DNA of 64,000 bases from assembly GCF_042887685.1 (NCBI RefSeq), contig NZ_JBHVOS010000007.1, positions 98,939-162,938 on the forward strand, written 5' to 3'. The notes below the pieces were generated by a model. That model saw nothing but the letters and a program-made list of their open reading frames with translations, was not told the DNA's origin and made no database searches. The position numbers and the translations under genes were made by a program. Below are positions 1 through 8,643 of this stretch, in pieces. Each line of letters opens with the position of its first letter. Within the stretch, counting starts at the first letter, position 1. Source of the stretch: Oerskovia sp042887685 (GTDB lineage Bacteria > Actinomycetota > Actinomycetes > Actinomycetales > Cellulomonadaceae).

Positions 1-439
1 CCCCCGCACGCACGACGCTGACCGGGGTCGCGTTCATCAGGTTGTCGGCGACGCAGCAGCGTTCCTCGGCGGCCACGAGGAGTGCGTCGATCTCCTCGGG
101 GGTCGCGTCGGCGTCGACGTCGATCTCGAGCCGGATGCCCTGGAAGCCGGCGCGGTCCTGGGTCGGGCGCCCCATGAGTCGCTGGGGGTTGAGCGATCCC
201 GTCGCGGTGACGCTCAGGCTGCGCACCTCGATGCCACGCTCCCTGGCGACCATGTGCGTGGTGATGTTGAGGCAGCCGGCGAGTCCCGACAGGACGAGCT
301 CGACGGGGTTGGGGCCGGTGTCGTCGCCGCCGAGGGAGGCGGGTTCGTCGATCGTGACCGAGAAGTCGCGGATCTGGACGTCGAGGCGTGTCGGGGACTT
401 CGCGGTGCCGGTGACCGTCGCGGTGTACTGAGGAGCCAT
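1..439 (-). CDS. OsmC/Ohr-family peroxiredoxin-like protein (partial, runs off left edge)
   Basis: The frame reads from ATG at 439 to the left edge of the window, giving 146 visible residues with the C-terminus missing. Two cysteine sites fit the OsmC/Ohr family, in which a Cys pair reduces organic hydroperoxides: Cys56 in 'SGLAGCLNI', and Cys128/129 in 'EERCCVADN' followed by an asparagine. The N-terminal beta-rich segment with 'GPNPVELVLSGLAGC' is the usual lead-in to the first catalytic Cys. A weak purine-rich stretch precedes the ATG. An operator-like palindrome lies 19-40 nt upstream. The OsmC/Ohr/YhfA subgroup cannot be settled from the fragment. The double Cys at 128/129 is slightly unusual. 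Confidence 0.85.
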   Translation of the reverse strand, partial: MAPQYTATVTGTAKSPTRLDVQIRDFSVTIDEPASLGGDDTGPNPVELVLSGLAGCLNITTHMVARERGIEVRSLSVTATGSLNPQRLMGRPTQDRAGFQGIRLEIDVDADATPEEIDALLVAAEERCCVADNLMNATPVSVVRAG

Positions 440-457
440 GTGCCTGCCGTTCTCGTG

Positions 458-479
458 AACTGATACCGAAGTACCAGTT
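458..479. promoter_or_regulatory. operator-like palindrome upstream of the OsmC gene
   Basis: Arms 458-466 and 471-479 (GTACCAGTT with one mismatch) flank a 4-nt centre, giving a 22-bp near-palindrome in otherwise GC-biased DNA. It lies 19-40 bp before the OsmC start codon. MarR- and HxlR-type repressors of peroxide or quinone stress bind sites of this shape, but no regulator gene is adjacent in the window. Confidence 0.45.
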
Positions 480-578
480 TCTCGTCGAGGGGCACTCCGC
501 CGTCAGGGACGTTGGTCCCGCGCCCACGGCCCTACGTCCCCGCGCACGCCCACGGCCACGCCCACGCCCACGGCCAAG

Positions 579-812
579 TAGCCGCAGCTCCGGATGGGTC
601 CCCGCACACGCCGCACAGCCGCAGTCACGAACGGGCCCCGCCCACGCCCACGCCGAAGAGCCACAGTTGCGGACCGGCCCCGCCGACGCCGCACAGCCGC
701 AGTCGCGGACGAGCCCCGCCCACGCCCGCCCCCCCCACCCGCCCAACAGCAGCAGACAGGTCCCCCGCACACACCGAACAACCCACAGTCCCGGACGGAT
801 CTCCGCACACGC
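579..812. repeat. degenerate tandem repeat of about 33-36 bp
   Basis: The 462-bp gap between the OsmC gene and clpC has no convincing gene. It holds at least five diverged copies of a unit resembling AGCCGCAGTCNCGGACG followed by GCCCCGCCCACGCC, starting near 579, 613, 659, 693 and 780, with a partial copy near 748. The bases at 530-575 are simpler CCCACG repeats. Open frames through it are compositional artefacts. Confidence 0.6.
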
Positions 813-848
813 CGAAGGGCCCCGATCCGTGAGGATCGGGGCCCTTCG
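813..848 (-). terminator. terminator hairpin downstream of clpC
   Basis: A perfect 16-bp inverted repeat (813-828 and 833-848) with a GTGA loop lies 54 nt beyond the clpC stop. It has no long T-tract, as is common for hairpin terminators in high-GC actinobacteria. Confidence 0.75.
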
Positions 849-901
849 TGCCGGTCGGCGTCAGACGACCGGGGAGCGACAGCCGGTGGCTGCCGGGAGG
901 T

Positions 902-3469
902 TCACTCCGCGCCGGCCTGCAGCTCGCCGGTCGGCGGGAGGTCGGCCGTCGAGATGCCGGCGGGGGCGTTGAGCGCTGCCGTCGCGGCGACGCTCACCGG
1001 GCCACGCTCGTGGTCGTCCTTGGAGACGCCACGGAACGTGAACTCGCCCAGCAGGCCCTCGCCCTCGGCGTCGACCAGGACGATCTGACCGGCCTTGAGC
1101 TCGCCGAACAGGATCTTCTCGGACAGCACGTCCTCGATGTCGCGCTGGATCGCGCGGCGCAGCGGACGAGCACCGAGGACCGGGTCGTAGCCCTTCTCGG
1201 CCAGCAGGGCCTTCGCGGCGGTCGTGAGCTCGATGCCCATGTCCTTGTCGCGCAGGCGCTTGTCGAGCTTGGCGATCATCAGGTCGACGATCTGGACGAT
1301 CTCGGTCTGCGAGAGCTGCGGGAAGACCACCACGTCGTCGACGCGGTTGAGGAACTCGGGGCGGAAGTGCTGCTTCAGCTCGTCGTTCACCTTGGCCTTC
1401 ATGCGGTCGTAGCTCGTCACGAGGTCGCCGCCGGCGTTGAAGCCGGTCTGGAGACCCTTGGCGATGTCCCGCGTACCGAGGTTCGTCGTCATGATGATGA
1501 CGGTGTTCTTGAAGTCGACCACGCGGCCCTGCGAGTCGGTCAGGCGACCGTCCTCGAGGATCTGCAGGAGCGAGTTGAAGATGTCGGCGTGCGCCTTCTC
1601 CACCTCGTCGAACAGGACCACGGAGAACGGACGGCGACGGACCTTCTCCGTCAGCTGGCCACCCTCGTCGTAGCCGACGTAGCCGGGGGGCGAACCGAAG
1701 AGACGCGAGACCGTGTGCTTCTCCGAGAACTCCGACATGTCGAGCTGGATGAGCGCTTCCTCGTCCCCGAAGAGGAACTCGGCGAGCGCCTTGGCCAGCT
1801 CGGTCTTACCGACACCCGTGGGGCCGGCGAAGATGAACGAGCCACCGGGACGCTTGGGGTCCTTGAGGCCTGCACGCGTGCGGCGGATCGCCTGGGAGAG
1901 CGCCTTGATGGCCGTCTCCTGGCCGACGACGCGCTTGTGCAGCTCGTCCTCCATCTTCAGCAGGCGCGACGACTCCTGCTCGGTGAGCTTGAGCACCGGG
2001 ATGCCGGTCGACATCGCGAGCACCTCGGCGATCAGGTCCTCGTCCACCTCGGCGACGGTGTCCAGGTCTCCGGCCTTCCAGGCCTTCTCCTTGTCGGCGC
2101 GCTGCTGCGTGAGCTGCTTCTCGGTGTCGCGCAGGCGCGCGGCCTTCTCGAAGTCCTGCTCGTCGATCGCGGACTCCTTGTCGCGACGCGCCTCGCCGAT
2201 CTGCTCGTCGAGCTCCTTGAGCTCCGGCGGGGCGGTCATGCGACGGATGCGCAGGCGCGCACCCGCCTCGTCGACCAGGTCGATCGCCTTGTCCGGCAGG
2301 TACCGGTCGTTGATGTACCGGTCGGCCAGCGTCGCGGCGGCGACCAGCGCGGCATCCGTGATGGACACGCGGTGGTGCGCCTCGTAGCGGTCGCGCAGAC
2401 CCTTGAGGATCTCGATCGCGTGCGGCAGGCTCGGCTCCGAGACGAGGATCGGCTGGAAACGACGCTCCAGGGCCGGGTCCTTCTCGATGTGCTTGCGGTA
2501 CTCGTCGAGCGTGGTCGCACCGATGGTCTGGAGCTCGCCACGGGCCAGCATCGGCTTGAGGATGCTCGCCGCGTCGATCGCGCCCTCGGCAGCACCCGCA
2601 CCGACGAGCGTGTGGATCTCGTCGATGAACAGGATGATGTCGCCGCGCGTGCGGATCTCCTTGAGGACCTTCTTCAGGCGCTCCTCGAAGTCACCGCGGT
2701 AGCGGGACCCGGCGACCAGGGCGCCGAGGTCCAGCGTGTAGAGCTGCTTGTCCTTGAGCGTCTCCGGCACGTCGCCACGGACGATGTCCTGGGCGAGGCC
2801 CTCGACGACGGCCGTCTTGCCGACGCCCGGCTCACCGATCAGCACCGGGTTGTTCTTGGTGCGGCGCGACAGGACCTGCATGACGCGCTCGATCTCCGAG
2901 GTGCGTCCGATGACGGGGTCGAGCTTGCCCTCGCGTGCGGCCTGCGTGAGGTTGCGGCCGAACTGGTCGAGCACGGCCGAGCCGGACGGCTGGCCCTCTG
3001 CAGGGCCGCCCGCAGCGACGGGCTCCTTGCCCTGGTACCCGGACAGCAGCTGGATGACCTGCTGGCGCACGCGGTTGAGGTCGGCGCCCATCTTCGTGAG
3101 GACCTGGGCTGCGACACCCTCTCCCTCACGGATGAGGCCGAGCAGGATGTGCTCGGTGCCGATGTAGTTGTGGCCGAGCTGAAGGGCCTCGCGGAGCGAG
3201 AGCTCCAGGACCTTCTTGGCGCGCGGCGTGAACGGGATGTGCCCGCTGGGGGCCTGCTGGCCCTCGCCGATGATCTCGGTGACCTGCGAGCGCACACCGT
3301 CGAGGGAGATGTTGAGGGACTCCAGCGCCTTGGCTGCGACTCCCTCTCCCTCGTGGATGAGGCCGAGCAGGATGTGCTCGGTGCCGATGTAGTTGTGGTT
3401 GAGCATCCGTGCCTCTTCTTGGGCAAGGACGACGACCCGACGGGCTCGGTCGGTAAATCTCTCGAACAT
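902..3469 (-). CDS. clpC: ATP-dependent Clp protease ATP-binding subunit ClpC
   Basis: Hsp100 AAA+ unfoldase that passes substrates to ClpP. The protein has 855 residues, the normal ClpC length. Two N-terminal ClpN repeats ('LLGLIHEGEG', 'LLGLIREGEG') occupy about 1-145. The first AAA module has Walker A GEPGVGKT at 212-219, a UVR-type coiled segment lies near 425-460, and the second AAA module has GPTGVGKT near 550 and the 'GSPPGYVG' pore loop. The ATG at 3469 (MFERF) is chosen over the longer frame from 3502 because GAGGAG lies 8 nt upstream and MFERFT is the conserved ClpC start. It is transcribed alone. A ClgR-type box lies about 110 bp upstream and a strong hairpin follows the stop. Confidence 0.98.
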   Translation of the reverse strand: MFERFTDRARRVVVLAQEEARMLNHNYIGTEHILLGLIHEGEGVAAKALESLNISLDGVRSQVTEIIGEGQQAPSGHIPFTPRAKKVLELSLREALQLGHNYIGTEHILLGLIREGEGVAAQVLTKMGADLNRVRQQVIQLLSGYQGKEPVAAGGPAEGQPSGSAVLDQFGRNLTQAAREGKLDPVIGRTSEIERVMQVLSRRTKNNPVLIGEPGVGKTAVVEGLAQDIVRGDVPETLKDKQLYTLDLGALVAGSRYRGDFEERLKKVLKEIRTRGDIILFIDEIHTLVGAGAAEGAIDAASILKPMLARGELQTIGATTLDEYRKHIEKDPALERRFQPILVSEPSLPHAIEILKGLRDRYEAHHRVSITDAALVAAATLADRYINDRYLPDKAIDLVDEAGARLRIRRMTAPPELKELDEQIGEARRDKESAIDEQDFEKAARLRDTEKQLTQQRADKEKAWKAGDLDTVAEVDEDLIAEVLAMSTGIPVLKLTEQESSRLLKMEDELHKRVVGQETAIKALSQAIRRTRAGLKDPKRPGGSFIFAGPTGVGKTELAKALAEFLFGDEEALIQLDMSEFSEKHTVSRLFGSPPGYVGYDEGGQLTEKVRRRPFSVVLFDEVEKAHADIFNSLLQILEDGRLTDSQGRVVDFKNTVIIMTTNLGTRDIAKGLQTGFNAGGDLVTSYDRMKAKVNDELKQHFRPEFLNRVDDVVVFPQLSQTEIVQIVDLMIAKLDKRLRDKDMGIELTTAAKALLAEKGYDPVLGARPLRRAIQRDIEDVLSEKILFGELKAGQIVLVDAEGEGLLGEFTFRGVSKDDHERGPVSVAATAALNAPAGISTADLPPTGELQAGAE

Positions 3470-3573
3470 GTGCTGCTCCTCACGAGCGGCGTACACCCGC
3501 ACCGGTGGTGCTCAGGCCTGACCGCAACGACTCTATCCGGGACCAACGGGGCCGACCCCACGGATATGCCCTT

Positions 3574-3587
3574 GTTCGCCAGGGGCG
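3574..3587. promoter_or_regulatory. ClgR-type box upstream of clpC
   Basis: The site reads GTTCGC-CAGGG-GCG, an exact match to the GTTCGC-N5-GCG box described for ClgR, the actinobacterial activator of Clp protease genes. It lies 105-118 bp before the clpC start codon, a suitable place for an activator. The match is seen directly; binding is inferred. Confidence 0.6.
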
Positions 3588-3699
3588 TGACGAGGGGCTC
3601 GCTCCGTGACCTTCGGCAGGACCCCGACCGGTGTTCGGAGGCTGTCCGTTCCGCCCGCCGGTGACCGTTAGGCGAGGTGAGGATGACCGAAACGCGAGG

Positions 3700-4740
3700 T
3701 CAGGGCACCACGACCGTCGTGGCGTCCGCCCGGAGGGCGGCCGGAGCGCCCTCCCCGTGGCCCACCGGAGCCCCAGCCCCGTGGCCCACCGGAGCCCCCG
3801 CCCCGTGGCCCACCGGAGCCCCCGCCCCGCGCTCGACCCGAGCCCCAGCCCCGTGGCCGAGCGCCTCACCCGCCCCGGCCCCGTCGTACGTCGTCGGCAG
3901 CACGAGGACGACCACCATCACGAGGACGCTCGCCGCGACCTCGCCCATCCCGAACTGCATCGGCGTCGCCTCGGTGCGCGGCACCCAGGACGCACGCACC
4001 GTGAGCCCGGCGAACAGGACAGCCGCGGGCCACCACACGAGCCCGGCCGCCGCGAGGGCCGCGGACGCGACCACGCCGGCCGCCAGGTGGTAGACGATCG
4101 ACGCGACGAGGTAGGACCGCTCGCCGCGCTCACGGATCAGGGTCTTGACGTACAGGATCGTCCCCGCGAAGTAGGCCAGCACGACCACGAACAGTGCCCA
4201 CACCTGGGGCCACCCGATCCCTGCGACGCCCGTGACGCCGTCGGGCAGCGTCCCTCCCGGCCAGGCGCCCGGCGCGGGCCCCGTGCCCGCCGCGAACGCG
4301 ACCGGCATCATGAGGCACGCCGCGAGGACCGTGGCGCCGTCGTTGAGCAGCGAGCGCTCGCTGCGCCGGTAGGAGCTCCACAGGCTCACCGCGACGAGCG
4401 GGGCGAAGAGCGGCACCCACGCCAGGAGGTCGGGGCGCAGGAGCAGGACCGCGACGGCTGGGACGACCGTCGCGATCCCGTACGCCCGCACGGGCGGCCA
4501 CCAGCGCGCCTTGAAGCGGGACTTCAACCACAGGCCGGTCGCGAAGAACGCGAAGTACCCGACGAACCACAGCGCGGCGAGGGGCACGTGGACCCAGGCC
4601 GGTCTGCCGAGGAAGACCCCGACCAGCAGCGGCACGGCGAGCATCGCCCACGCGCCGTGCTGGTCGGGCACCCAGCCGGGGCCGCGGCGTCGTCGACGTC
4701 TCGTGGGACGCCGCTCAGGCTGCGTGCTCCCCTGGGTCAT
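3700..4740 (-). CDS. YwiC-like integral membrane protein
   Basis: A 346-residue membrane protein of the YwiC-like family, whose function is unknown. After a basic N-terminus the family signature 'PDQHGAWAMLAVPLL' is visible, followed by about eight to nine hydrophobic helices. The tail after about residue 285 is a low-complexity GAGAPVGH repeat encoded by 24-bp tandem repeats and is probably lineage-specific. The start at 4740 is chosen because the preceding in-frame stretch is Arg/Ser-rich and unlike the family. No strong Shine-Dalgarno is visible. It is flanked by divergent 4923 and by clpC. Confidence 0.8.
   Translation of the reverse strand: MTQGSTQPERRPTRRRRRRGPGWVPDQHGAWAMLAVPLLVGVFLGRPAWVHVPLAALWFVGYFAFFATGLWLKSRFKARWWPPVRAYGIATVVPAVAVLLLRPDLLAWVPLFAPLVAVSLWSSYRRSERSLLNDGATVLAACLMMPVAFAAGTGPAPGAWPGGTLPDGVTGVAGIGWPQVWALFVVVLAYFAGTILYVKTLIRERGERSYLVASIVYHLAAGVVASAALAAAGLVWWPAAVLFAGLTVRASWVPRTEATPMQFGMGEVAASVLVMVVVLVLPTTYDGAGAGEALGHGAGARVERGAGAPVGHGAGAPVGHGAGAPVGHGEGAPAALRADATTVVVP
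3753..3872. repeat. 24-bp tandem repeat inside the ywiC-like gene
   Basis: There are five consecutive 24-bp units at 3753, 3777, 3801, 3825 and 3849. The first three are nearly identical (CCCCGTGGCCCACCGGAG plus six bases) and the last two have diverged. The unit is a multiple of three, so copy-number change keeps the reading frame and only lengthens the GAGAPVGH tail. Confidence 0.85.
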
Positions 4741-4922
4741 TCCCCGAGGCTGGCACGCGTCGTCGCAGACCAGGACGTCGTCCCGGCGGGCGGACCACAC
4801 GTTCCGCCGACCGGACTCACCCGCTCCCGACGTGCGCGACGGACGCGCCGCCAGCATCGTTGACCCCAGGACGCCGGAGGGGCAGTCTCGAGGCAGGGGC
4901 ACGCGCAGTCCGAGGGAGGACG

Positions 4923-5549
4923 ATGCACAAGCCGGACGAACCAGCAGGAGCCCACGAGTCGTGGGAGCAGATCGTCGCGCGCTTCGCCCGCTTCAGCGGT
5001 GTCGTCGGCGAGATCACGGACCCGCTCACGTGGGGCCTGGACCTCGAGGAGGAGACCGTCACCGGGACGGGGGGCGACGACCGCGACCCGACCGAGGAGC
5101 GCTTCCTGCGCGCGTACGTGTCGTTCGTCGGCGAGGCGGTCGACGTCGAGACGCTCCGCATCGGCACGGACGACCCGCAGCAGGTCGAGGACATCGTGCG
5201 GGCCGCGCTCAGCGGCGCCCTCGCCGCGCCCCTGCACAACGACGCCCCCGACGGCACCGAGGGGCCGACCGGCGCGGACTTCGCCGACGCCTACCAGGAC
5301 TACCGCTCCGCGATGCGGGCCATCGTGGAGGAGGTGGACCAGGCCCCGCTGCAGCACACGGCGTTCGTGGTCGACGACGTCTCGCACCCCTGCGTCCGGG
5401 TCGCCGTCCGGGCGACGGTCGCGGTGTACGTGCCGCTCGCAGACCGGGCCGTGATCGTGTCCGGGCCGACCGACCTCGTGGACCGCGTGGACATCTCCAC
5501 GGCCCCGATCCGCAACCTCCTGCACGGTGACGACGGGCCGCGCTTCTGA
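4923..5549 (+). CDS. hypothetical acidic soluble protein
   Basis: I do not recognise this 208-residue protein. It is acidic, has no signal peptide or membrane helix, and has alternating amphipathic segments. The 'VARFARFSGVVGEITD' stretch and the motif 'AFVVDDVSHPCVRV' are the most distinctive parts. The ATG at 4923 has a good GGGAGGA Shine-Dalgarno 3 nt upstream at 4914-4920, and the longer in-frame extension to 4860 has none. Its third-position GC bias matches the genome. It is divergent from the YwiC-like gene and is followed after about 150 bp by a universal stress protein. No function is offered. Confidence 0.7.
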   Translation: MHKPDEPAGAHESWEQIVARFARFSGVVGEITDPLTWGLDLEEETVTGTGGDDRDPTEERFLRAYVSFVGEAVDVETLRIGTDDPQQVEDIVRAALSGALAAPLHNDAPDGTEGPTGADFADAYQDYRSAMRAIVEEVDQAPLQHTAFVVDDVSHPCVRVAVRATVAVYVPLADRAVIVSGPTDLVDRVDISTAPIRNLLHGDDGPRF

Positions 5550-5701
5550 GGCCGTGGCACGGTCCGGGCGATGCTGACGGCCCCTCGTGATCAAGCAGAC
5601 ACGCCCAGGCGTGACGTCGCCCGCGCGAACGGCGAAGATGGAGGTGCGGACGGTGCACCGGAGCACTGGACGGTCGTCGAACGAGAGAGCAGGTGACGTC
5701 G

Positions 5702-6610
5702 ATGAGTGACGTGGTCGTCGGTGTGGACGGATCGGTCCAGTCCCAGGAAGCCCTCGACTGGGCCCTCGTCGAGGCAGGTTCGCGGGGCGTGCCGCTCACT
5801 GCGGTCCTCGCCTGGGAACCCTCCTGGAGGGACGGTCCTCGCCCCTCGGAGCCGGCCGACTTCAGCCACCTCGCGGACCTCAAGCAGGACCAGGTCCTGA
5901 CCCTCCTGGACGAGGCCCGGCACCGTACGGGGGTCGACGCGGTCACGCACGCGGAGCAGGTCCAGGGCTCGCCGGCCACCGCGCTGCTGGCCCGCGCGGA
6001 GCACTCGGAGATGCTCGTGGTGGGCAGCCGCGGGCTGGGGCGCCTGGGCCGGATGGTGCTGGGTTCGGTGTCGTCGGCCGTGGTCCAGGGCGCGACCCAG
6101 GTCCCGGTCACGGTCGTGCGGCCGGCCGGTGACGACGCGGCAGAGGACGCTGCGGCCCCCGCCGCGGCCGACGCACCCCCGCGCGTCGTCGTGGGCGTGG
6201 ACGGTTCCCGCACCTCGGTGCACGCGCTGCGCCACGGGCTCGAGGTCGCCCGCCGCACGGGCGCCGTCCTGGACGCGGTGTTCTGCTGGCAGATCGTCAC
6301 GCTGGCCCCGTTGCCCGACTCGTGGGGCTGGACCCCACCGATCGACGACTACGAGAAGTTCGCGGGTGAGCAGCTCGACCGCGCGCTCGAGGCCGCGGAC
6401 GTGGACCTGCCCGAGGAGCAGGTCCGCCGCAGCGTCGTGCACGCCCACCCGGCGAAGGGGCTCATCGAGGCTGCCGAGGGTGCCGAGCGTCTCGTCGTCG
6501 GCAACCGTGGGACGGGCGGGTTCGACCGCTTGCTGCTGGGCTCGGTGAGCCGCCAGGCCGTCGAGTACGCGTCGTGCCCGGTGACCGTGGTCCGTCGTCC
6601 CGTCGACTAG
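5702..6610 (+). CDS. universal stress protein with two Usp domains
   Basis: The 302-residue protein contains two tandem UspA folds, about 1-140 and 160-300. Each starts with a VVGVDGS strand and ends with the ATP-binding signature: 'VVGSRGLGRLGRMVLGSVS' in the first and 'VVGNRGTGGFDRLLLGSVS' in the second. This G-x2-G-x9-G-S pattern marks the nucleotide-binding Usp subgroup common in actinobacteria under hypoxia or stationary phase. An alternative GTG start at 5693 is in frame. ATG 5702 is preferred because Usp proteins begin immediately before the first strand. The 3' end overlaps the convergent sigma-factor gene by 4 bp. Confidence 0.93.
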   Translation: MSDVVVGVDGSVQSQEALDWALVEAGSRGVPLTAVLAWEPSWRDGPRPSEPADFSHLADLKQDQVLTLLDEARHRTGVDAVTHAEQVQGSPATALLARAEHSEMLVVGSRGLGRLGRMVLGSVSSAVVQGATQVPVTVVRPAGDDAAEDAAAPAAADAPPRVVVGVDGSRTSVHALRHGLEVARRTGAVLDAVFCWQIVTLAPLPDSWGWTPPIDDYEKFAGEQLDRALEAADVDLPEEQVRRSVVHAHPAKGLIEAAEGAERLVVGNRGTGGFDRLLLGSVSRQAVEYASCPVTVVRRPVD

Positions 6611-8643
6611 CTCGGTGGCTGGCCGATCGTGAACGTCGAGGTCACGATCGGCCCGACGGCGCCCGTCGCCCGGTCGACGTAGCGCAGCCCGAGCGTGTGC
6701 TCGCCCGGTGCGAGCCCTGAGGCGACCAGGTCGAGCGGCTTGCCCGTCATCACGTGCGGGTTGCCCGTCGACCGCCCGTCGAGGAACGCCTCGGTCGTGA
6801 GCCCTGCACGTCCGTCGATGCGCACCGTGACGGTCGGCGCCCAGGGGATCGACCCGCCGTCGGTCGGAGCGAGGATCGAGGGCAGCAGGAACGTGAACGG
6901 TCCCGGGACGCGCGTCGCCTCGGAGGTCGTGCCGTTGCGCTCCTGCGTCACGGTGAGCGTCTCCCACACGGTCGCGCTGCCCGACGGCGTCGCTCGCCAC
7001 GTGCCGTCGGGCGCGACGTCCGCGCTGGCCACGACGGCGGAGGTTCCGCCGCTGGTCGCCGACACCGTGACCACTGCGCCGGGCTCGCCCGTGCCCGAGA
7101 GCTCGGGCAGGTAGACGAGCTCGCCCGCAGGCGGGGCGACCAGGGTCGGGGCGGCGAGCTCGGGGTCGACCGGGATCTCGGGGTCGACGGGGGTCTCGGG
7201 GTCGACGGGGGTCTCCGGGTCGGTCGGTGGTGCCGGGTCCACCGGTGCGGGGTCCACGGGCGGTACGACGTTCTCGACCGGAGGCACCGCCGGAGGCGCT
7301 GCCGGGTCCTGCGCCGGGCGGGCTGGGGCCGTCGCGCGACCGGTCCCCGTTCCCCGGGACGGCTGCTCTGCCGCTTCCCCCTCGTCCTGCCCGGTCGCCG
7401 GTGCACGCTCCGGGACGACCTCGTCGGGGACGGTCGTCGGATCGGTCGGGTCGGCCCCGGGAACGAGGGCCGGTCCGTCGGCCGACGGAGCCTGGGACGC
7501 CCCGTCGGCCGAGGTCTGCGGGCTCGGCCCGGCGTGCTCCGCCACGACCGGCTGGGTGGTGTCCCACGGTTGCGCGACCGCGACAGCACCGACCGCGACC
7601 GCGACACCTGCGGTGACGAGAGCGAGGATCGCCCCGCCGGAGAGCCCGGAGGCCGTGGCCGCTCCGGCCGCCGCCCCCGCACCAGCCGCGGCGGCCGGGC
7701 CGCCGCCCGAGGAACCGCCGGCAGACCCGGCCGGCTCGCCGCCCGCACCACCACCTGCCCCCCCGGCCGCTCCCCCACCCTGGGCGCCCGGGGCACCGAG
7801 GGTGAGATCCGCCGTCGGGTCGATGAAGACGCCCTTGGCAGGGACGAAGCCGGCTCCGCCGAGGGCCGCCGAGGTGCCACCCAGGACTGCCGGGACACCC
7901 AGCACCAGCGGGACGAGCAGGAGGCCCAGCCGCGAGGCGACCTGGTCGACCTCGTCGACCAGGATCGAGCACGACAGGCATCCCGTGAGGTGCTCCTCGA
8001 AGCGGTCCTTGTTCCGCGCGCTCAGGGCGCCCCGGTTGTAGTCGCCCATCTGCTCCGCGGCCCAGCGGCACTCGTCGGAGACTGCAGTCGTGTTGACGTG
8101 GGCCTGGAGCCAGGACCGGCGCAGCCCCTCGCGCGCCCGGTAGGCCAGGGCTGAGACCGACCCAGCGCTCAGGCCGAGCAGCGGCGCGACCTCGCGAGCG
8201 TCCATGCCCTCGACCTCGGTGTACCAGAGCACGGCCTGCCAGCGTGCGGGCAGGGCCTTGAAGGCCGTGACGGTGACCGACCCCTCGACCACGACGTCGG
8301 CCATGTCCACGGGGTCCGCGACCTCGGGGACCTCGTCGACCGCGATCGGGTCCGGTGCGTGCGACCACGTGATCGCGACGCTGCGGATCGTCTGGTAGAG
8401 GTACGGGCGGAAAGGACCCGTCGGCCCCTTGCCCGCCTGGATCGCGCGCAGGATGCGCAGGAAGGACTCCTGGACCAGGTCGTCCGGGTCGAACGAGGAC
8501 GTGACGCGACGGGCCGCACCGCGCCCGGCGCCCGAGTGGCGCGACCACAGGACCGCGTACGCGTCCTGCGAGCCCCCGCGGACGGCGTCGACCAGCTCCT
8601 CGTCGGCCAAGGCCCGGAGGTCGGTCTCGCTCGTCGTCGACAT
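6607..8643 (-). CDS. ECF-type sigma factor fused to zinc-finger anti-sigma-like, membrane and extracellular Ig-like regions
   Basis: A single 678-residue chain. Residues 10-90 form sigma region 2 (DPDDLVQESFLRIL), and 118-178 form region 4 with a helix-turn-helix (AREVAPLLGLSAGSVS). Next is a zf-HC2 motif, with Cys192, then HxxxCxxC at His218-Cys222-Cys225, as in ZAS anti-sigma factors. A hydrophobic stretch at 239-265 and a Gly/Ala linker follow, then a clear transmembrane helix at about 338-357, a Pro/Asp/Thr-rich stalk with repeats, and two Ig-like beta modules to the C-terminus. The layout fits ECF groups with C-terminal membrane extensions (ECF52/ECF53-like), in which regulator and sigma factor are one protein. 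GGAAGGA precedes the ATG. Confidence 0.88.
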   Translation of the reverse strand: MSTTSETDLRALADEELVDAVRGGSQDAYAVLWSRHSGAGRGAARRVTSSFDPDDLVQESFLRILRAIQAGKGPTGPFRPYLYQTIRSVAITWSHAPDPIAVDEVPEVADPVDMADVVVEGSVTVTAFKALPARWQAVLWYTEVEGMDAREVAPLLGLSAGSVSALAYRAREGLRRSWLQAHVNTTAVSDECRWAAEQMGDYNRGALSARNKDRFEEHLTGCLSCSILVDEVDQVASRLGLLLVPLVLGVPAVLGGTSAALGGAGFVPAKGVFIDPTADLTLGAPGAQGGGAAGGAGGGAGGEPAGSAGGSSGGGPAAAAGAGAAAGAATASGLSGGAILALVTAGVAVAVGAVAVAQPWDTTQPVVAEHAGPSPQTSADGASQAPSADGPALVPGADPTDPTTVPDEVVPERAPATGQDEGEAAEQPSRGTGTGRATAPARPAQDPAAPPAVPPVENVVPPVDPAPVDPAPPTDPETPVDPETPVDPEIPVDPELAAPTLVAPPAGELVYLPELSGTGEPGAVVTVSATSGGTSAVVASADVAPDGTWRATPSGSATVWETLTVTQERNGTTSEATRVPGPFTFLLPSILAPTDGGSIPWAPTVTVRIDGRAGLTTEAFLDGRSTGNPHVMTGKPLDLVASGLAPGEHTLGLRYVDRATGAVGPIVTSTFTIGQPPS
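7159..7230. repeat. 18-bp tandem repeat encoding the stalk of the sigma-factor fusion
   Basis: Four 18-bp units start at 7159, 7177, 7195 and 7213. They encode PETPVD-type hexapeptides between the membrane helix and the Ig-like domains. The copies are in frame, so length variation would only change spacer length. Confidence 0.8.

Noticed and set aside
848..3664. 938-residue open frame on the + strand opposite clpC
   Set aside because: It is the antisense shadow of a strongly conserved gene; its composition is Arg/Asp/Val/Leu-rich and it has no motif. Long antisense frames are expected at this GC content.
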